The notes below the pieces were generated by a model that made no database searches, was not told where the DNA came from, and worked only from the letters and a program-made list of their open reading frames with translations. A program made the translations under genes and the position numbers. From Providencia rettgeri (GTDB lineage Bacteria > Pseudomonadota > Gammaproteobacteria > Enterobacterales > Enterobacteriaceae), in contig NZ_CP059348.1 in assembly GCF_013702265.1 (NCBI RefSeq), positions 2,666,001 through 2,730,000 on the forward strand: 64,000 nt of DNA, in the 5' to 3' direction. This document shows, in pieces, positions 30,680 through 38,810 of this stretch (its first letter is position 1; each line of letters opens with the position of its first letter).

Positions 30680-31509
30680 TGTGCTTTATTCTCCGAGGAA
30701 TTTTGTTCGGCTGGGGCTGGCTTCGTTTCTGCTGGCGCAGCAACAGCGGCTTCATCTTCTTTTTCAACTTCATTCGCATTTTTCTTACGAGAAGAGAGCT
30801 GGCGTTCGATATCCGTTAAGTTTTCTAACTTGCGGGAAGTATTATTAAGCTCAAAACGCAGCTTGGCATTATCTTCTTTTAGACGGTCAAGCTTTGCATC
30901 CATCTCCTGCTGCATACGTTTATAACGGGCATTCGCATCTGCAAGGTTGATCACTTGAACCTGCTGCTCGCGCCACAATTGCAATAATGGGCGAATTGGC
31001 GTTGGGAAGCTCAAACTATAGGTATTGATGCTATCAAGCATTTGGCGACGTTCAGCGATTGTCGGCTCAGCTGAACCTAATAGAATGTTTTTAGTAAATG
31101 AAGTAGACCAATCATTCACTTCAATCTTTTTCGCTTCAGCACGGGCTTTGTCAGCATCCATTCTGTCCACACAGCCCATCATACGTAACCAATAGAGGGC
31201 ATTTTCCTGTGAAACAGGTTCTTGATTTTCCCAAATTGATTCACAAGAAGCGTAACGGTAATCCGTGGTTTTCACTTCGGGGATAACGACTTTGGCGAGA
31301 GTTTCTAATGGTGATTGACCGTTCTTCGCCACACACCCCGTTAAAATGAGCGAGAATAAAATCATTCCCAAAGGAGTACCTACGCGGGAAGACTTAATAC
31401 TTGTCCCACGGCGAATTGAGATTGTTTTTGTCTTTAACAATCTCGCTTTTGTCTTCAACAATATTGCGTTACACAATACCGTCAAAAAATTTGTAGACCT
31501 GTTTTGCAT
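30676..31509 (-). CDS. qseG: Lipoprotein QseG, linking GlrK and GlrR
   Basis: QseG is an outer-membrane lipoprotein that interacts with the sensor GlrK (QseE) and stimulates glmY expression in E. coli. A lipobox LILTGC ends at C59 when the first ATG (31509) is used. The mature part shows VIPEVKTTDYRYASCESIW and a coiled-coil, and ends in an Ala/Pro/Glu-rich tail. The 48 residues before the hydrophobic core make an unusually long, basic n-region. The true start may be internal, for example TTG or ATG near 31365-31371. It overlaps glrR and lies 2 bp after glrK. Confidence 0.9.
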   Translation of the reverse strand: MQNRSTNFLTVLCNAILLKTKARLLKTKTISIRRGTSIKSSRVGTPLGMILFSLILTGCVAKNGQSPLETLAKVVIPEVKTTDYRYASCESIWENQEPVSQENALYWLRMMGCVDRMDADKARAEAKKIEVNDWSTSFTKNILLGSAEPTIAERRQMLDSINTYSLSFPTPIRPLLQLWREQQVQVINLADANARYKRMQQEMDAKLDRLKEDNAKLRFELNNTSRKLENLTDIERQLSSRKKNANEVEKEDEAAVAAPAETKPAPAEQNSSENKAQ

Positions 31510-31511
31510 TA

Positions 31512-32951
31512 TTATTCGTTCTCTGCGGTTAAAGGCAATTCAATTCGGAAGCAAACATCCGCGGATTTATGTGGCACTAATGATAATTCACCACCCATCT
31601 GCTTAATACAATCTTGCGCGATGCTAAGCCCTAACCCACTTCCTTTGACGGCGCCTTTTCTTTGGAGGCTGCCTTGATAGAAAGGTTCAAAAATCATATT
31701 TTGCTCAGACTCAGGGATAGGCGTGCCCGTATTGGCAACCTCAATGAGTAACTTATTCCCCGTCCTGCGGCTTGAGATCCAAATATTACCTGATTCGCCA
31801 CCATAGTGCACCGCATTGGAGTAGATATTATCAATAACCCTTCCGAGTAAGGTCGGTTCTGCAAGGCAACGGTCCACCTTTAAGCGAACATCAGTGGTAA
31901 TATCTTTCGCTCTTGCGGGTAAATTATGTGCATTAACAATATCTTCAATAAGCTTTTTCAAATCGACTTGCTGGGCAACGGGCGGCTCATCGACTAATTT
32001 CCGATTATAGTCAAGAAGCTGTTCAATAAGTTGCTGAAGATGCTTACTGCTCTGGTCAAGAATATCAACGACCTCTTTTTGCGAGCTAGTTAACGGACCT
32101 GCAACCTCATCCGCCAACAACTCCGTCCCTTCTCGCATACTGGCTAATGGCGTTTTCAGCTCATGGGAAATATGACGTAAAAACTCATGGCGCTGGGATT
32201 CTAACCAAGCCAATCGCTCACTTAACCAAATAATTCGCTGAGCAATGATCCGCAGCTCTCTTGGGCCTTTAAAGCGGTCAGTATCATTTTCCAGAGTCAA
32301 TCCTGTTCCTAAACGGTTAATCATTCGCTCAATGATTTTAACCGGGCCGATAATCATACGAGTAAATAAGGTCACCAACAGTGCGCTTAGCAAGAAGAGG
32401 ATCAGTGTTTGCCAACCAAATAATTGTCCTTTATTCGCAATGGCTTTTTGAAGCTGTTCACCGCGGCTAAAAATAACCTCTCGAGTTTGCTGAACGACAG
32501 CCGTATTTTGCGCTGAGAATTGCTCTAACACTTTAGTCGTGGCTTCCATCGGTTCATTATTTTCACAACTAATCGCTTTCAGCTTTTGCAGCCCAGTAAA
32601 GAGCCCTAGCACTTCAGGTGTCTCTGGCAAAATAGTTTTTTGGCGTTCCAGCATCTGTTCATAATCAGCAAACTGCTTTTCATACTGCGTCTGTAAGGCT
32701 TTATCTTGCAATACACAATACTGGCGATAGCTGCGCTCCATTTCCAGCGCGAGGCTACTCATCGCTTCACTGCGCCGAGCATCAAGCAGCGTAGTTTTAT
32801 TGATATCCGCAGCCTGGTTACTCAATTGTTCTAGACTTTGATAAGCCTGATAAGCCAATACCAATAATGGTAAAAGGACTAACCAAAAAGCCATGACCAC
32901 TAACTGCCGCAATGAGCGCGGAAAAAGACGCAATTTACTCAACGCATTCAT
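31512..32951 (-). CDS. glrK: Sensor histidine kinase GlrK
   Basis: GlrK (QseE) is the inner-membrane kinase partner of GlrR. From ATG 32951 (MNALSKLRLFPRSLRQLV) it has 479 residues, near the E. coli 475. Two transmembrane segments (about 15-35 and 172-192) flank a helical periplasmic sensor. A HAMP region and the H-box HISHELKTPLASMREG follow, then the ATPase (NIYSNAVHYG, GSGLGLSIAQD). An ORF extension to 33062 adds 37 residues foreign to the family. glmY ends a few hundred bases upstream. Confidence 0.95.
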   Translation of the reverse strand: MNALSKLRLFPRSLRQLVVMAFWLVLLPLLVLAYQAYQSLEQLSNQAADINKTTLLDARRSEAMSSLALEMERSYRQYCVLQDKALQTQYEKQFADYEQMLERQKTILPETPEVLGLFTGLQKLKAISCENNEPMEATTKVLEQFSAQNTAVVQQTREVIFSRGEQLQKAIANKGQLFGWQTLILFLLSALLVTLFTRMIIGPVKIIERMINRLGTGLTLENDTDRFKGPRELRIIAQRIIWLSERLAWLESQRHEFLRHISHELKTPLASMREGTELLADEVAGPLTSSQKEVVDILDQSSKHLQQLIEQLLDYNRKLVDEPPVAQQVDLKKLIEDIVNAHNLPARAKDITTDVRLKVDRCLAEPTLLGRVIDNIYSNAVHYGGESGNIWISSRRTGNKLLIEVANTGTPIPESEQNMIFEPFYQGSLQRKGAVKGSGLGLSIAQDCIKQMGGELSLVPHKSADVCFRIELPLTAENE

Positions 32952-33175
32952 CTCTTGCCTATTTATATGTAATTCAATGGTAGCAGAACTCCCGTTAATG
33001 CGAAAAGTGCTGTTTACATTGATGATAGATAAACCAATAGACAAATAGATAGCAATGAACATGCCAAAAAAGTAACTGAAACGTGAATGATTTCAGATAA
33101 ATAGATTAAATATACCGCGATTGAATGGAAGGGTTAATTTGATAGAAAGGAATGTTGATGCCCCAGAAATGGGAA

Positions 33176-33207
33176 GGCGGAGGGAAGAATTGCTTCTCAC
33201 CTCCGCC
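33176..33207 (-). terminator. Strong hairpin downstream of glmY, possible terminator
   Basis: On the minus strand GGCGGAGG...CCTCCGCC closes a 14-bp stem around GCAA, followed by TTCCCATTTCT. The U-tract is weak. It may end the GlmY transcript or stop it entering glrK. Confidence 0.5.
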
Positions 33208-33269
33208 AGCGATACTCGGCATTACGCTTGAATGTCGATTTTTTGCATATGATTATGTCTTTCATTAAA

Positions 33270-33453
33270 GATAATCATATAGGTGGTGCCTCACTCCACG
33301 TGTCGCCCTGTGTTTGATAAGGCTCGAAAGCGAATATCGATGATATCGGACGGTAGGCACCTTACTTTGGCATCATTCGGGTTTTATGTGGTATGTTCCC
33401 ATTTGCTAGGTTTCCCCAAGCTTGGACCTACATAAGCAATTGAATGAGCAACT
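33270..33453 (-). ncRNA. glmY: Small regulatory RNA GlmY
   Basis: GlmY titrates the adaptor RapZ, so that its homologue GlmZ can activate glmS (amino-sugar synthesis). The predicted 5' end AGTTGCTCATTCA at 33453 resembles the remembered E. coli start AGTGGCTCATTCA. CTTATGT also follows. A central stem GGTGCCT/AGGCACC (33355-33361 with 33285-33291) and the segments TCGCTT, ATCAAACAC and GACAC...GAGTGA match the GlmY/GlmZ pattern. Location upstream of glrK is the E. coli glmY position. The 3' end is set to give the E. coli length of about 184 nt and is uncertain; hairpins at 33247-33280 and 33176-33207 lie beyond. Confidence 0.85.
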
Positions 33454-33460
33454 AACAAAC

Positions 33461-33489
33461 ATTATGCACAACCCATGCCAACTTTTCAA
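33461..33489 (-). promoter_or_regulatory. Sigma70 promoter of glmY
   Basis: On the minus strand TTGAAA (33489-33484) and CATAAT (33466-33461) are 17 bp apart. The end of the -10 lies 7 nt before the predicted start at 33453. It overlaps the sigma54 promoter. Confidence 0.7.
33464..33481 (-). promoter_or_regulatory. Sigma54 promoter of glmY
   Basis: The minus strand reads TTGGCATGGGTTGTGCAT: GG at 33479-33478 and GC at 33467-33466 with exactly 10 bp between, the sigma54 -24/-12 rule. The predicted start lies 13 nt after GC. Confidence 0.8.
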
Positions 33490-33498
33490 TGAAATTAT

Positions 33499-33512
33499 TA
33501 TTTCATTGATTT
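33499..33512 (-). promoter_or_regulatory. Candidate IHF site upstream of glmY
   Basis: The minus strand AATCAATGAAATA fits the IHF core WATCAA-N4-TTR with one mismatch. It lies between the promoter and the GlrR sites, where DNA bending would be expected. Weak evidence. Confidence 0.35.
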
Positions 33513-33596
33513 TTATATGAATTTATTTTCTTACTCATTTACATCATTTCTGAATTGCTCTGAATACAGAAAAACACCACTTACCCACCACAAATC

Positions 33597-33614
33597 TGTC
33601 TCCAATTTAAGACA
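33597..33614 (-). promoter_or_regulatory. GlrR activator site 1
   Basis: TGTC-N10-GACA, exact match to the GlrR consensus (TGTCTCCAATTTAAGACA). Centre about 152 bp upstream of the predicted glmY start. Confidence 0.8.
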
Positions 33615-33659
33615 GTGAATCCCCTCATTTTTAAATAACTTATTTATCAATAAGATAAA

Positions 33660-33677
33660 TGTCTCCTTTTAGAGACA
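33660..33677 (-). promoter_or_regulatory. GlrR activator site 2
   Basis: TGTC-N10-GACA again exact (TGTCTCCTTTTAGAGACA). Centre 63 bp from site 1, six helical turns. Confidence 0.8.
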
Positions 33678-33692
33678 CCAAAGATCCATGTT

Positions 33693-33710
33693 TGTCGCCA
33701 ATATTAGACA
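33693..33710 (-). promoter_or_regulatory. GlrR activator site 3
   Basis: TGTC-N10-GACA again exact (TGTCGCCAATATTAGACA). Centre 33 bp from site 2, about three turns, so all three sites are on nearly the same DNA face. Confidence 0.8.
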
Positions 33711-33876
33711 TTTAGGTTAAGTCGCATTCGGGTAACAATGAAAGCTAGTGTAACCTAGTGATCTTATTGTTTTTTATATTGGCATAGTTAATTTATAGTT
33801 TTGATGGTTTCTCCCTTCCCTACGATACTTCAAGTTCCTAATAAAAATACCCTATTCATTTATATACGGAGACTCT

Positions 33877-34902
33877 ATGAGCTTGTCGTTATCTCACTCT
33901 TTTTCTCATCTGGAACCTGGCGTTCGATTAATTCACAAATCCGTTGGTTTTATTTTTCAGGCAGCCTTACGTGCGGCAGTAAAATTAGAGTTGGCTGAAC
34001 ATCTGCAAAATGGCCCTCAAACCGCTGAGCAAATCGCACAAAAAATTGATGCAAATGCCACGATGATCCATCAGATTCTACGCCTACTTGCCACGCAAAA
34101 TATTTTCTCCGCTATTGATGATTGCCAATTCACGCTAACTCCGGATGCTGAATTTCTGCTAGCCGAACATCCTTATTCGATGCGAGGAGCCATCTTAATG
34201 CTTACTGACCAAACATTTTGGCTACCTTCATTATATTTCTCAGAGGTGGCTCGAGGAGAACCCGTTTTTGAACATATCTTCGGCAAGTCCTTTTTTGATT
34301 ACTGGGAAAAACAAGCTAACGCCGCTGATAATTTTCATGATGGCATGGCATCACTCTCACGAATTGAAATTCCATCGATCATCGCCCAATATGCGTTCCC
34401 GGAAAATAGCGTAATCGCCGATATTGGTGGCGGAACTGGAGGGTTACTCCTCGAAATATTGAAGAACAACCCCAAAACACAAGGCATTCTCTTTGATCTG
34501 AAAGCCGTGGTTGACAAACACATTCTGCATGATTTAAACGAAGATACACGCTGGACCATTGAAAATGGCTCTTTCTTTGAAAAAGTTCCTAGTGCGGACT
34601 TTTATATCTTAAAAATGATAGCCCATGACTGGAACGATCAACAACTAGTGAAAATATTCAACGTCATCCGTAACGCCATGAAAGATGACTCAAAAATCCT
34701 ACTAATTGATTACCATTTCCCACACAGTAACCACCTTCATGTTGGAAAATTAATGGGACTTTTATGCACCAACATCAACGTGGGTGCTGATGAACGTTCT
34801 AAAGAAGATTTTGAGCTGCTATTGCATCAAGCAGACTTAAAAGTCACCAACTTTATTAAAACTGACTGTGATTTATCAATTCTTGAAGCCCAAATAAGCT
34901 AA
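33877..34902 (+). CDS. SAM-dependent O-methyltransferase, class I (substrate unknown)
   Basis: The 341 residues resemble plant and actinomycete small-molecule O-methyltransferases. An N-terminal winged-helix dimerisation domain (about 15-100) leads to the SAM motif IADIGGGTGGLL (G184-G188). The acidic LFDL strand and the putative catalytic His in KMIAHDW (H250) follow. ILLIDYHFP is the usual strand before the end. CGGAG lies 5 bases before the ATG. It stands alone, divergent from glmY and upstream of uhpA, with no polyketide or peptide synthase genes near. I cannot name the acceptor. Confidence 0.85.
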   Translation: MSLSLSHSFSHLEPGVRLIHKSVGFIFQAALRAAVKLELAEHLQNGPQTAEQIAQKIDANATMIHQILRLLATQNIFSAIDDCQFTLTPDAEFLLAEHPYSMRGAILMLTDQTFWLPSLYFSEVARGEPVFEHIFGKSFFDYWEKQANAADNFHDGMASLSRIEIPSIIAQYAFPENSVIADIGGGTGGLLLEILKNNPKTQGILFDLKAVVDKHILHDLNEDTRWTIENGSFFEKVPSADFYILKMIAHDWNDQQLVKIFNVIRNAMKDDSKILLIDYHFPHSNHLHVGKLMGLLCTNINVGADERSKEDFELLLHQADLKVTNFIKTDCDLSILEAQIS

Positions 34903-34912
34903 TTCCTTTCTC

Positions 34913-34946
34913 ACACTCGCTTTCACGGTATTTTAGCAGCGAGTGT
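34913..34946 (+). terminator. Hairpin after the O-methyltransferase gene
   Basis: ACACTCGCT (34913-34921) pairs with AGCGAGTGT (34938-34946), 11 bases past the stop. There is no clear T-tract, so termination is only likely. Confidence 0.45.
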
Positions 34947-35050
34947 ATAGTCATTCACCAAAACCTATTTTATTTGATGGCAAACTCACTTCATCCCCAA
35001 ATAAAATATTGCCATCCTATTTATTATCGCTATGATCCTGCGCGTTTCAT

Positions 35051-35068
35051 TTCTGATGTACGTCAGAA
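35051..35068 (+). promoter_or_regulatory. 18-bp dyad upstream of uhpA
   Basis: TTCTGA-TGTACG-TCAGAA is a near-perfect palindrome centred about 91 bp before the uhpA start. It could bind UhpA or another dimeric regulator. No family consensus was matched. Confidence 0.4.
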
Positions 35069-35150
35069 TTTTATGTTATTCCGCTAGCTTATCCATCCCT
35101 ATATTGATATAAGACTGGCAAATGGTCTCCTACTTACTCTTAACATTACA

Positions 35151-35777
35151 ATGATAAAAATAGCCCTTATTGATGACCATATTGTTGTTCGCTCCGGTTT
35201 TGCCCAATTACTGACGTTAGAACCTGACATTAGTATTGTGGGGCAATATGCGAGTGCGCAAGAAGCATGGCCACACCTAATTAGCCTCGATATTGATGTG
35301 GCAATTATGGATATATCAATGCCAGATGAGAGCGGTTTACAACTGCTAACCCGTTTACGTAAAAAAAAGCCCGAGTTTCGTACCATTATTTTAAGCATCT
35401 ATGACACCCCTGCTTTTGTGCAAAGTGCACTTGATGCTGGCGCCAGTGCCTATCTCACCAAATGCTGCGGACCTGAAGAATTAGTCCAGGCGGTACGCTC
35501 TGTTCACCAAGGTGGATGCTACCTGTGTGCTGATGCAATGCGAGCCTTGCGCCAAACACCGCAACAAAAACAAGGTGTTCAAGAGCTCACTAACCGTGAG
35601 CGCGAAGTCTTTGATTTACTGGTGGCAGGTCTCAGTGTGAAAGTCATAGCCGAACAATTAAACCTCAGCCATAAAACAGTGCATGTACATCGCGCGAATG
35701 TTCTCGGGAAATTGCAATGCGAAAACACCATTGATTTAGTGCACTACGCCTTAGAACACAACATCATTTCTCGATAG
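35151..35777 (+). CDS. uhpA: Response regulator UhpA, LuxR/NarL family
   Basis: UhpA is the transcriptional activator of hexose-phosphate uptake. The 208 residues have a receiver with D54 (IMDISMPDESG) and K104. The C-terminal HTH is TNREREVFDLL...LNLSHKTVHVHRANVLGKL. The opening IALIDDHIVVRSGFAQLL is strikingly like E. coli UhpA. No good Shine-Dalgarno precedes the ATG, but the domain begins immediately after it. It is followed by uhpB (47 bp), uhpC and the afu genes, so it probably activates them. Confidence 0.92.
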   Translation: MIKIALIDDHIVVRSGFAQLLTLEPDISIVGQYASAQEAWPHLISLDIDVAIMDISMPDESGLQLLTRLRKKKPEFRTIILSIYDTPAFVQSALDAGASAYLTKCCGPEELVQAVRSVHQGGCYLCADAMRALRQTPQQKQGVQELTNREREVFDLLVAGLSVKVIAEQLNLSHKTVHVHRANVLGKLQCENTIDLVHYALEHNIISR

Positions 35778-35824
35778 ACAGACTTTCTTTCCAGTAAGGT
35801 AACGCCCTAACAAGGTAAATAGTA

Positions 35825-37351
35825 ATGAACAAAGCGGCTCGTTTAGGATTACAGTCTCTATTCCTATTATTTACCTACTCACTGATTTGGGTGGGATTAT
35901 GGATCATCGGCTTTTATCTCAGCCAAAATAGCTTCCAAGCCACCCTATTTCTACCGCAAGCCTTACGCCTCACCTTGATGATCCTCTTATGGCGACGCTA
36001 CTGGCCAACCGTTTTACTCGCTGAAGGGCTGCTGACCTACTGGCTTGCAGAAGAACAATTACTCACTCAACCTATTTTGCTGTTATCCCCAATATTGAGC
36101 CTGCTGGTTGCGATGGTTATCCAAAATATTTGGTGGCGATATACACTTTATTGGCAAAGACTTATTTTGTTACTGGCTGGTGTGGCCGCCAATAGCATAC
36201 TCAATGCCTTACTGTTTGGGCTTTTATCTCAATATTCCATTAGCCAATTATTCTTAACCACATTCACAGGTGGAATTCTCCTCTCCCCCTTTGTTTATCT
36301 TATCTATGAATACTTGCATGAGCAGCACTATCATATGCTGCTCGACTACGGAACCACGGATAAGCAATTACGCACTTCATTGATTATTTGGTGTTTTCTT
36401 TTCTGTCTCGTCGGCTTAAGTGCCCAAATTTTCTTTGCCCCTGAAATTGAGCAACTGATTGTTTTATTGGTCTTTATTCCCAATATTTTTATGGCATATC
36501 GTTATGGCTGGCAAGGCGGTGTATTATCCGCATTACTGGGAAGCTTAATCATCACCTTTGCAAGACAGTTCCAAGGTGCTTTTGATGATCTCCAAGAGCT
36601 ACAACTCTTTTTAAGCTCTCAAGCCCTGATTGGTATTGGATTAGGTATTGCAATCAGCCGCCAAAAGCAACTCTCAAGTAACTTACAACGCTACCGCCAG
36701 CGATTAGAAGAAGAGCTTCATGCCCGTCGTGATTTAATGCGCCAATTAGTCCACACCGAAGAAGATGTGAAGAAAGATATCGCTCGTGAACTTCATGATG
36801 AAATTGGACAAAACATTACCGCGATCCAAATCCAATCTATGTTGGTGAAAAAAACCGCGGCTAACGATTTAAGCTATAACGCTGCTAGTCAAATTAACGA
36901 GCTGGCACTACAGATCCACCAAGCCACCCGCCATCTATTGCGCCAATTACGTCCGCCTGTACTCGATGAAATGTCCCTTGAAAACGCACTCACCCATTTA
37001 ATTGGTGAATTTGCTTTTAAAGAAAACAATATTCAATGTGACTTTCATTACGGATTAACTGAAACCCCAGCCAATGAAACAGTGTTATTCACCCTTTACC
37101 GTTTAGTTCAAGAGCTACTGAACAATATCAGTAAGCACGCCAAAGCCACAAAAATCCACATCTCACTAAATCAACATGGTGACTCGATACAGCTAATTGT
37201 TGATGATAATGGTGTGGGCATCCCCTTTAGCAAACGCACATCAGGCTTTGGTTTGCGTGGAATTGAGGAGCGAGTCAGAGCCTTAGGTGGCGACTGGACG
37301 CTAACGACCCAAAGTGGTACCAAAATAATTGTTAACTTGCCCACATTTTGA
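35825..37351 (+). CDS. uhpB: Membrane sensor histidine kinase UhpB
   Basis: UhpB phosphorylates UhpA when UhpC detects external hexose phosphate. The 508 residues start with about eight hydrophobic segments (MASE1-like, 1-280). A coiled linker and a HisKA_3 domain follow with H324 in ARELHDEIGQNITAIQ. The GHKL ATPase (QELLNNISKHA, DDNGVGIP, GFGLRGIEER) ends it. AAGG lies before the ATG. Its position between uhpA and uhpC matches the E. coli uhp cluster. Confidence 0.92.
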   Translation: MNKAARLGLQSLFLLFTYSLIWVGLWIIGFYLSQNSFQATLFLPQALRLTLMILLWRRYWPTVLLAEGLLTYWLAEEQLLTQPILLLSPILSLLVAMVIQNIWWRYTLYWQRLILLLAGVAANSILNALLFGLLSQYSISQLFLTTFTGGILLSPFVYLIYEYLHEQHYHMLLDYGTTDKQLRTSLIIWCFLFCLVGLSAQIFFAPEIEQLIVLLVFIPNIFMAYRYGWQGGVLSALLGSLIITFARQFQGAFDDLQELQLFLSSQALIGIGLGIAISRQKQLSSNLQRYRQRLEEELHARRDLMRQLVHTEEDVKKDIARELHDEIGQNITAIQIQSMLVKKTAANDLSYNAASQINELALQIHQATRHLLRQLRPPVLDEMSLENALTHLIGEFAFKENNIQCDFHYGLTETPANETVLFTLYRLVQELLNNISKHAKATKIHISLNQHGDSIQLIVDDNGVGIPFSKRTSGFGLRGIEERVRALGGDWTLTTQSGTKIIVNLPTF

Positions 37352-37457
37352 AATGAAATAATGAAAAACTAGGAATTATTCTTAGTCTCCTAATACCTTA
37401 TCTCATCCTTTTATTTAAAAACTTCATTACATTCTGCCAAACGGGAGAAACACAATC

Positions 37458-38783
37458 ATGACGGGTACAAGCAAACTGGATCTGGATAACAATTACCGTT
37501 TCTGGCGTCGCCGCCTGATGTTTTCCATGATCATCGGTTATGCCGCTTTTTACCTTACCCGTAAAAGCTTTAATTTTGTGATGCCCGTTATGCAGGCAGA
37601 ACTGTTTTTAGACAAAAGTGATATTGGTTGGATCGCCTCAGCATTTTACCTTGCGTATGGTCTATCCAAGTTTATATCCGGTATTTTCCATGACATTACA
37701 GGCTACCGTTGGTTTATGGGGGTTGGTCTCGTAATGACAGGGATCCTCAATATCATTTTTGCCTACTGTTTATCGTTCCCTGCACTGTTAGTCGTTTGGA
37801 CGTTAAACGGATTTTTCCAAGGCTGGGGTTGGCCGCCCTGTGCTCGCATTCTCACTCATTGGTACTCACGTAATGAACGGGGCTTTTGGTGGGGACTGTG
37901 GAATATCTCCATCAATCTTGGAGGAATGGCGCTACCGCTGTTAGCGGCATTGTTGGCGACCCATTACAGTTGGCAGATGGCGCTGATCGTACCGGGAATT
38001 ATTGGGGTTATTTTAGGATTATGGCTATGCCGCCAGCTCCGAGGGACGCCCAAAGAAGAACATTTACCCACGGTAGGACAGTGGCGACATGATGCATTAG
38101 AGTTACGCCAAGAGCAGCTTTCTCCCCCACAATCCATGTGGGTGATTTTAAAACAAACCATTGTGTTTAACCCAATGATTTGGCTGCTCGGTTTCACCTA
38201 CATTTTGGTTTATCTCATCCGTATTGGGATAAACGATTGGGGAAATTTATGGCTAACCGAAACACACGGAAGCAATTTATTAAGTGCCAATGCCACGTTA
38301 GCGCTGTTTGAATTAGGTGGTTTATTGGGCGCACTGTGCGCGGGTTGGGGTTCCGACCTCCTGTTTCGAGGACAACGCGCACCGATGATTTTGCTGTTTT
38401 CCTTAGGTCTATTCGTTTCTGTGAATGCCTTATGGTTAATACCAATTCATCACTACGGGCTATTAGCTGCATGCTTCTTAGCCAACGGTTTCTTTGTATT
38501 TGGACCACAGATGTTAGTCGGTCTAGCTGCTACAGAATATTGTCATAAAAAGGCAGCTGGAACGGTAACGGGTTATCTTGGATTGTACGCTTATCTAGGG
38601 GCGGCAATCGCAGGATGGCCGCTCTCTCAGGTGATTGCCAATTATGGTTGGTCAGGGATGTTTACCTTACTCGCCAGTGCAGCTGCTTTGATGGGGCTAC
38701 TACTGATGCCTCTTTTGATTGCCAATGTCAGCAAAAGAGAGCATTTAGCCGGTGCAGTTTCACCGACACATAATAATAGTTAA
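37458..38783 (+). CDS. uhpC: Hexose-phosphate sensor UhpC (MFS receptor)
   Basis: UhpC is a transporter-like receptor that signals glucose-6-phosphate to UhpB. The 441 residues are an organophosphate:Pi antiporter family protein with about 12 hydrophobic helices. YAAFYLTRKSFNFVMP at the start and LNGFFQGWGWPPCARILTHWY are hallmark strings of this family. A plain transporter role cannot be excluded by sequence alone. The place directly after uhpB and the absence of a uhpT-like gene nearby favour the receptor. GGGAGAAAC precedes the ATG. Confidence 0.9.
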   Translation: MTGTSKLDLDNNYRFWRRRLMFSMIIGYAAFYLTRKSFNFVMPVMQAELFLDKSDIGWIASAFYLAYGLSKFISGIFHDITGYRWFMGVGLVMTGILNIIFAYCLSFPALLVVWTLNGFFQGWGWPPCARILTHWYSRNERGFWWGLWNISINLGGMALPLLAALLATHYSWQMALIVPGIIGVILGLWLCRQLRGTPKEEHLPTVGQWRHDALELRQEQLSPPQSMWVILKQTIVFNPMIWLLGFTYILVYLIRIGINDWGNLWLTETHGSNLLSANATLALFELGGLLGALCAGWGSDLLFRGQRAPMILLFSLGLFVSVNALWLIPIHHYGLLAACFLANGFFVFGPQMLVGLAATEYCHKKAAGTVTGYLGLYAYLGAAIAGWPLSQVIANYGWSGMFTLLASAAALMGLLLMPLLIANVSKREHLAGAVSPTHNNS

Positions 38784-38810
38784 TCCGAAAACGTGAATAA
38801 AGGACTGACA

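Noticed and set aside
32952-33062. N-terminal extension of glrK
   Set aside because: The extra 37 residues do not resemble the family and run into the spacer after glmY.
33247-33280. Hairpin with ATATGATTAT arms as the GlmY terminator
   Set aside because: On the minus strand it is followed by GCAAAAAATC, with no U-tract.
34968-35016. Interleaved inverted repeats (TTTTATTT/AAATAAAA and GATGGCAA/TTGCCATC) between the methyltransferase and uhpA
   Set aside because: The arms are in an order that cannot form one hairpin, and the sequence is AT-rich enough for chance.
37458-38783. UhpT transporter instead of UhpC
   Set aside because: Gene order directly after uhpB and family strings fit the receptor; sequence alone cannot fully exclude transport.
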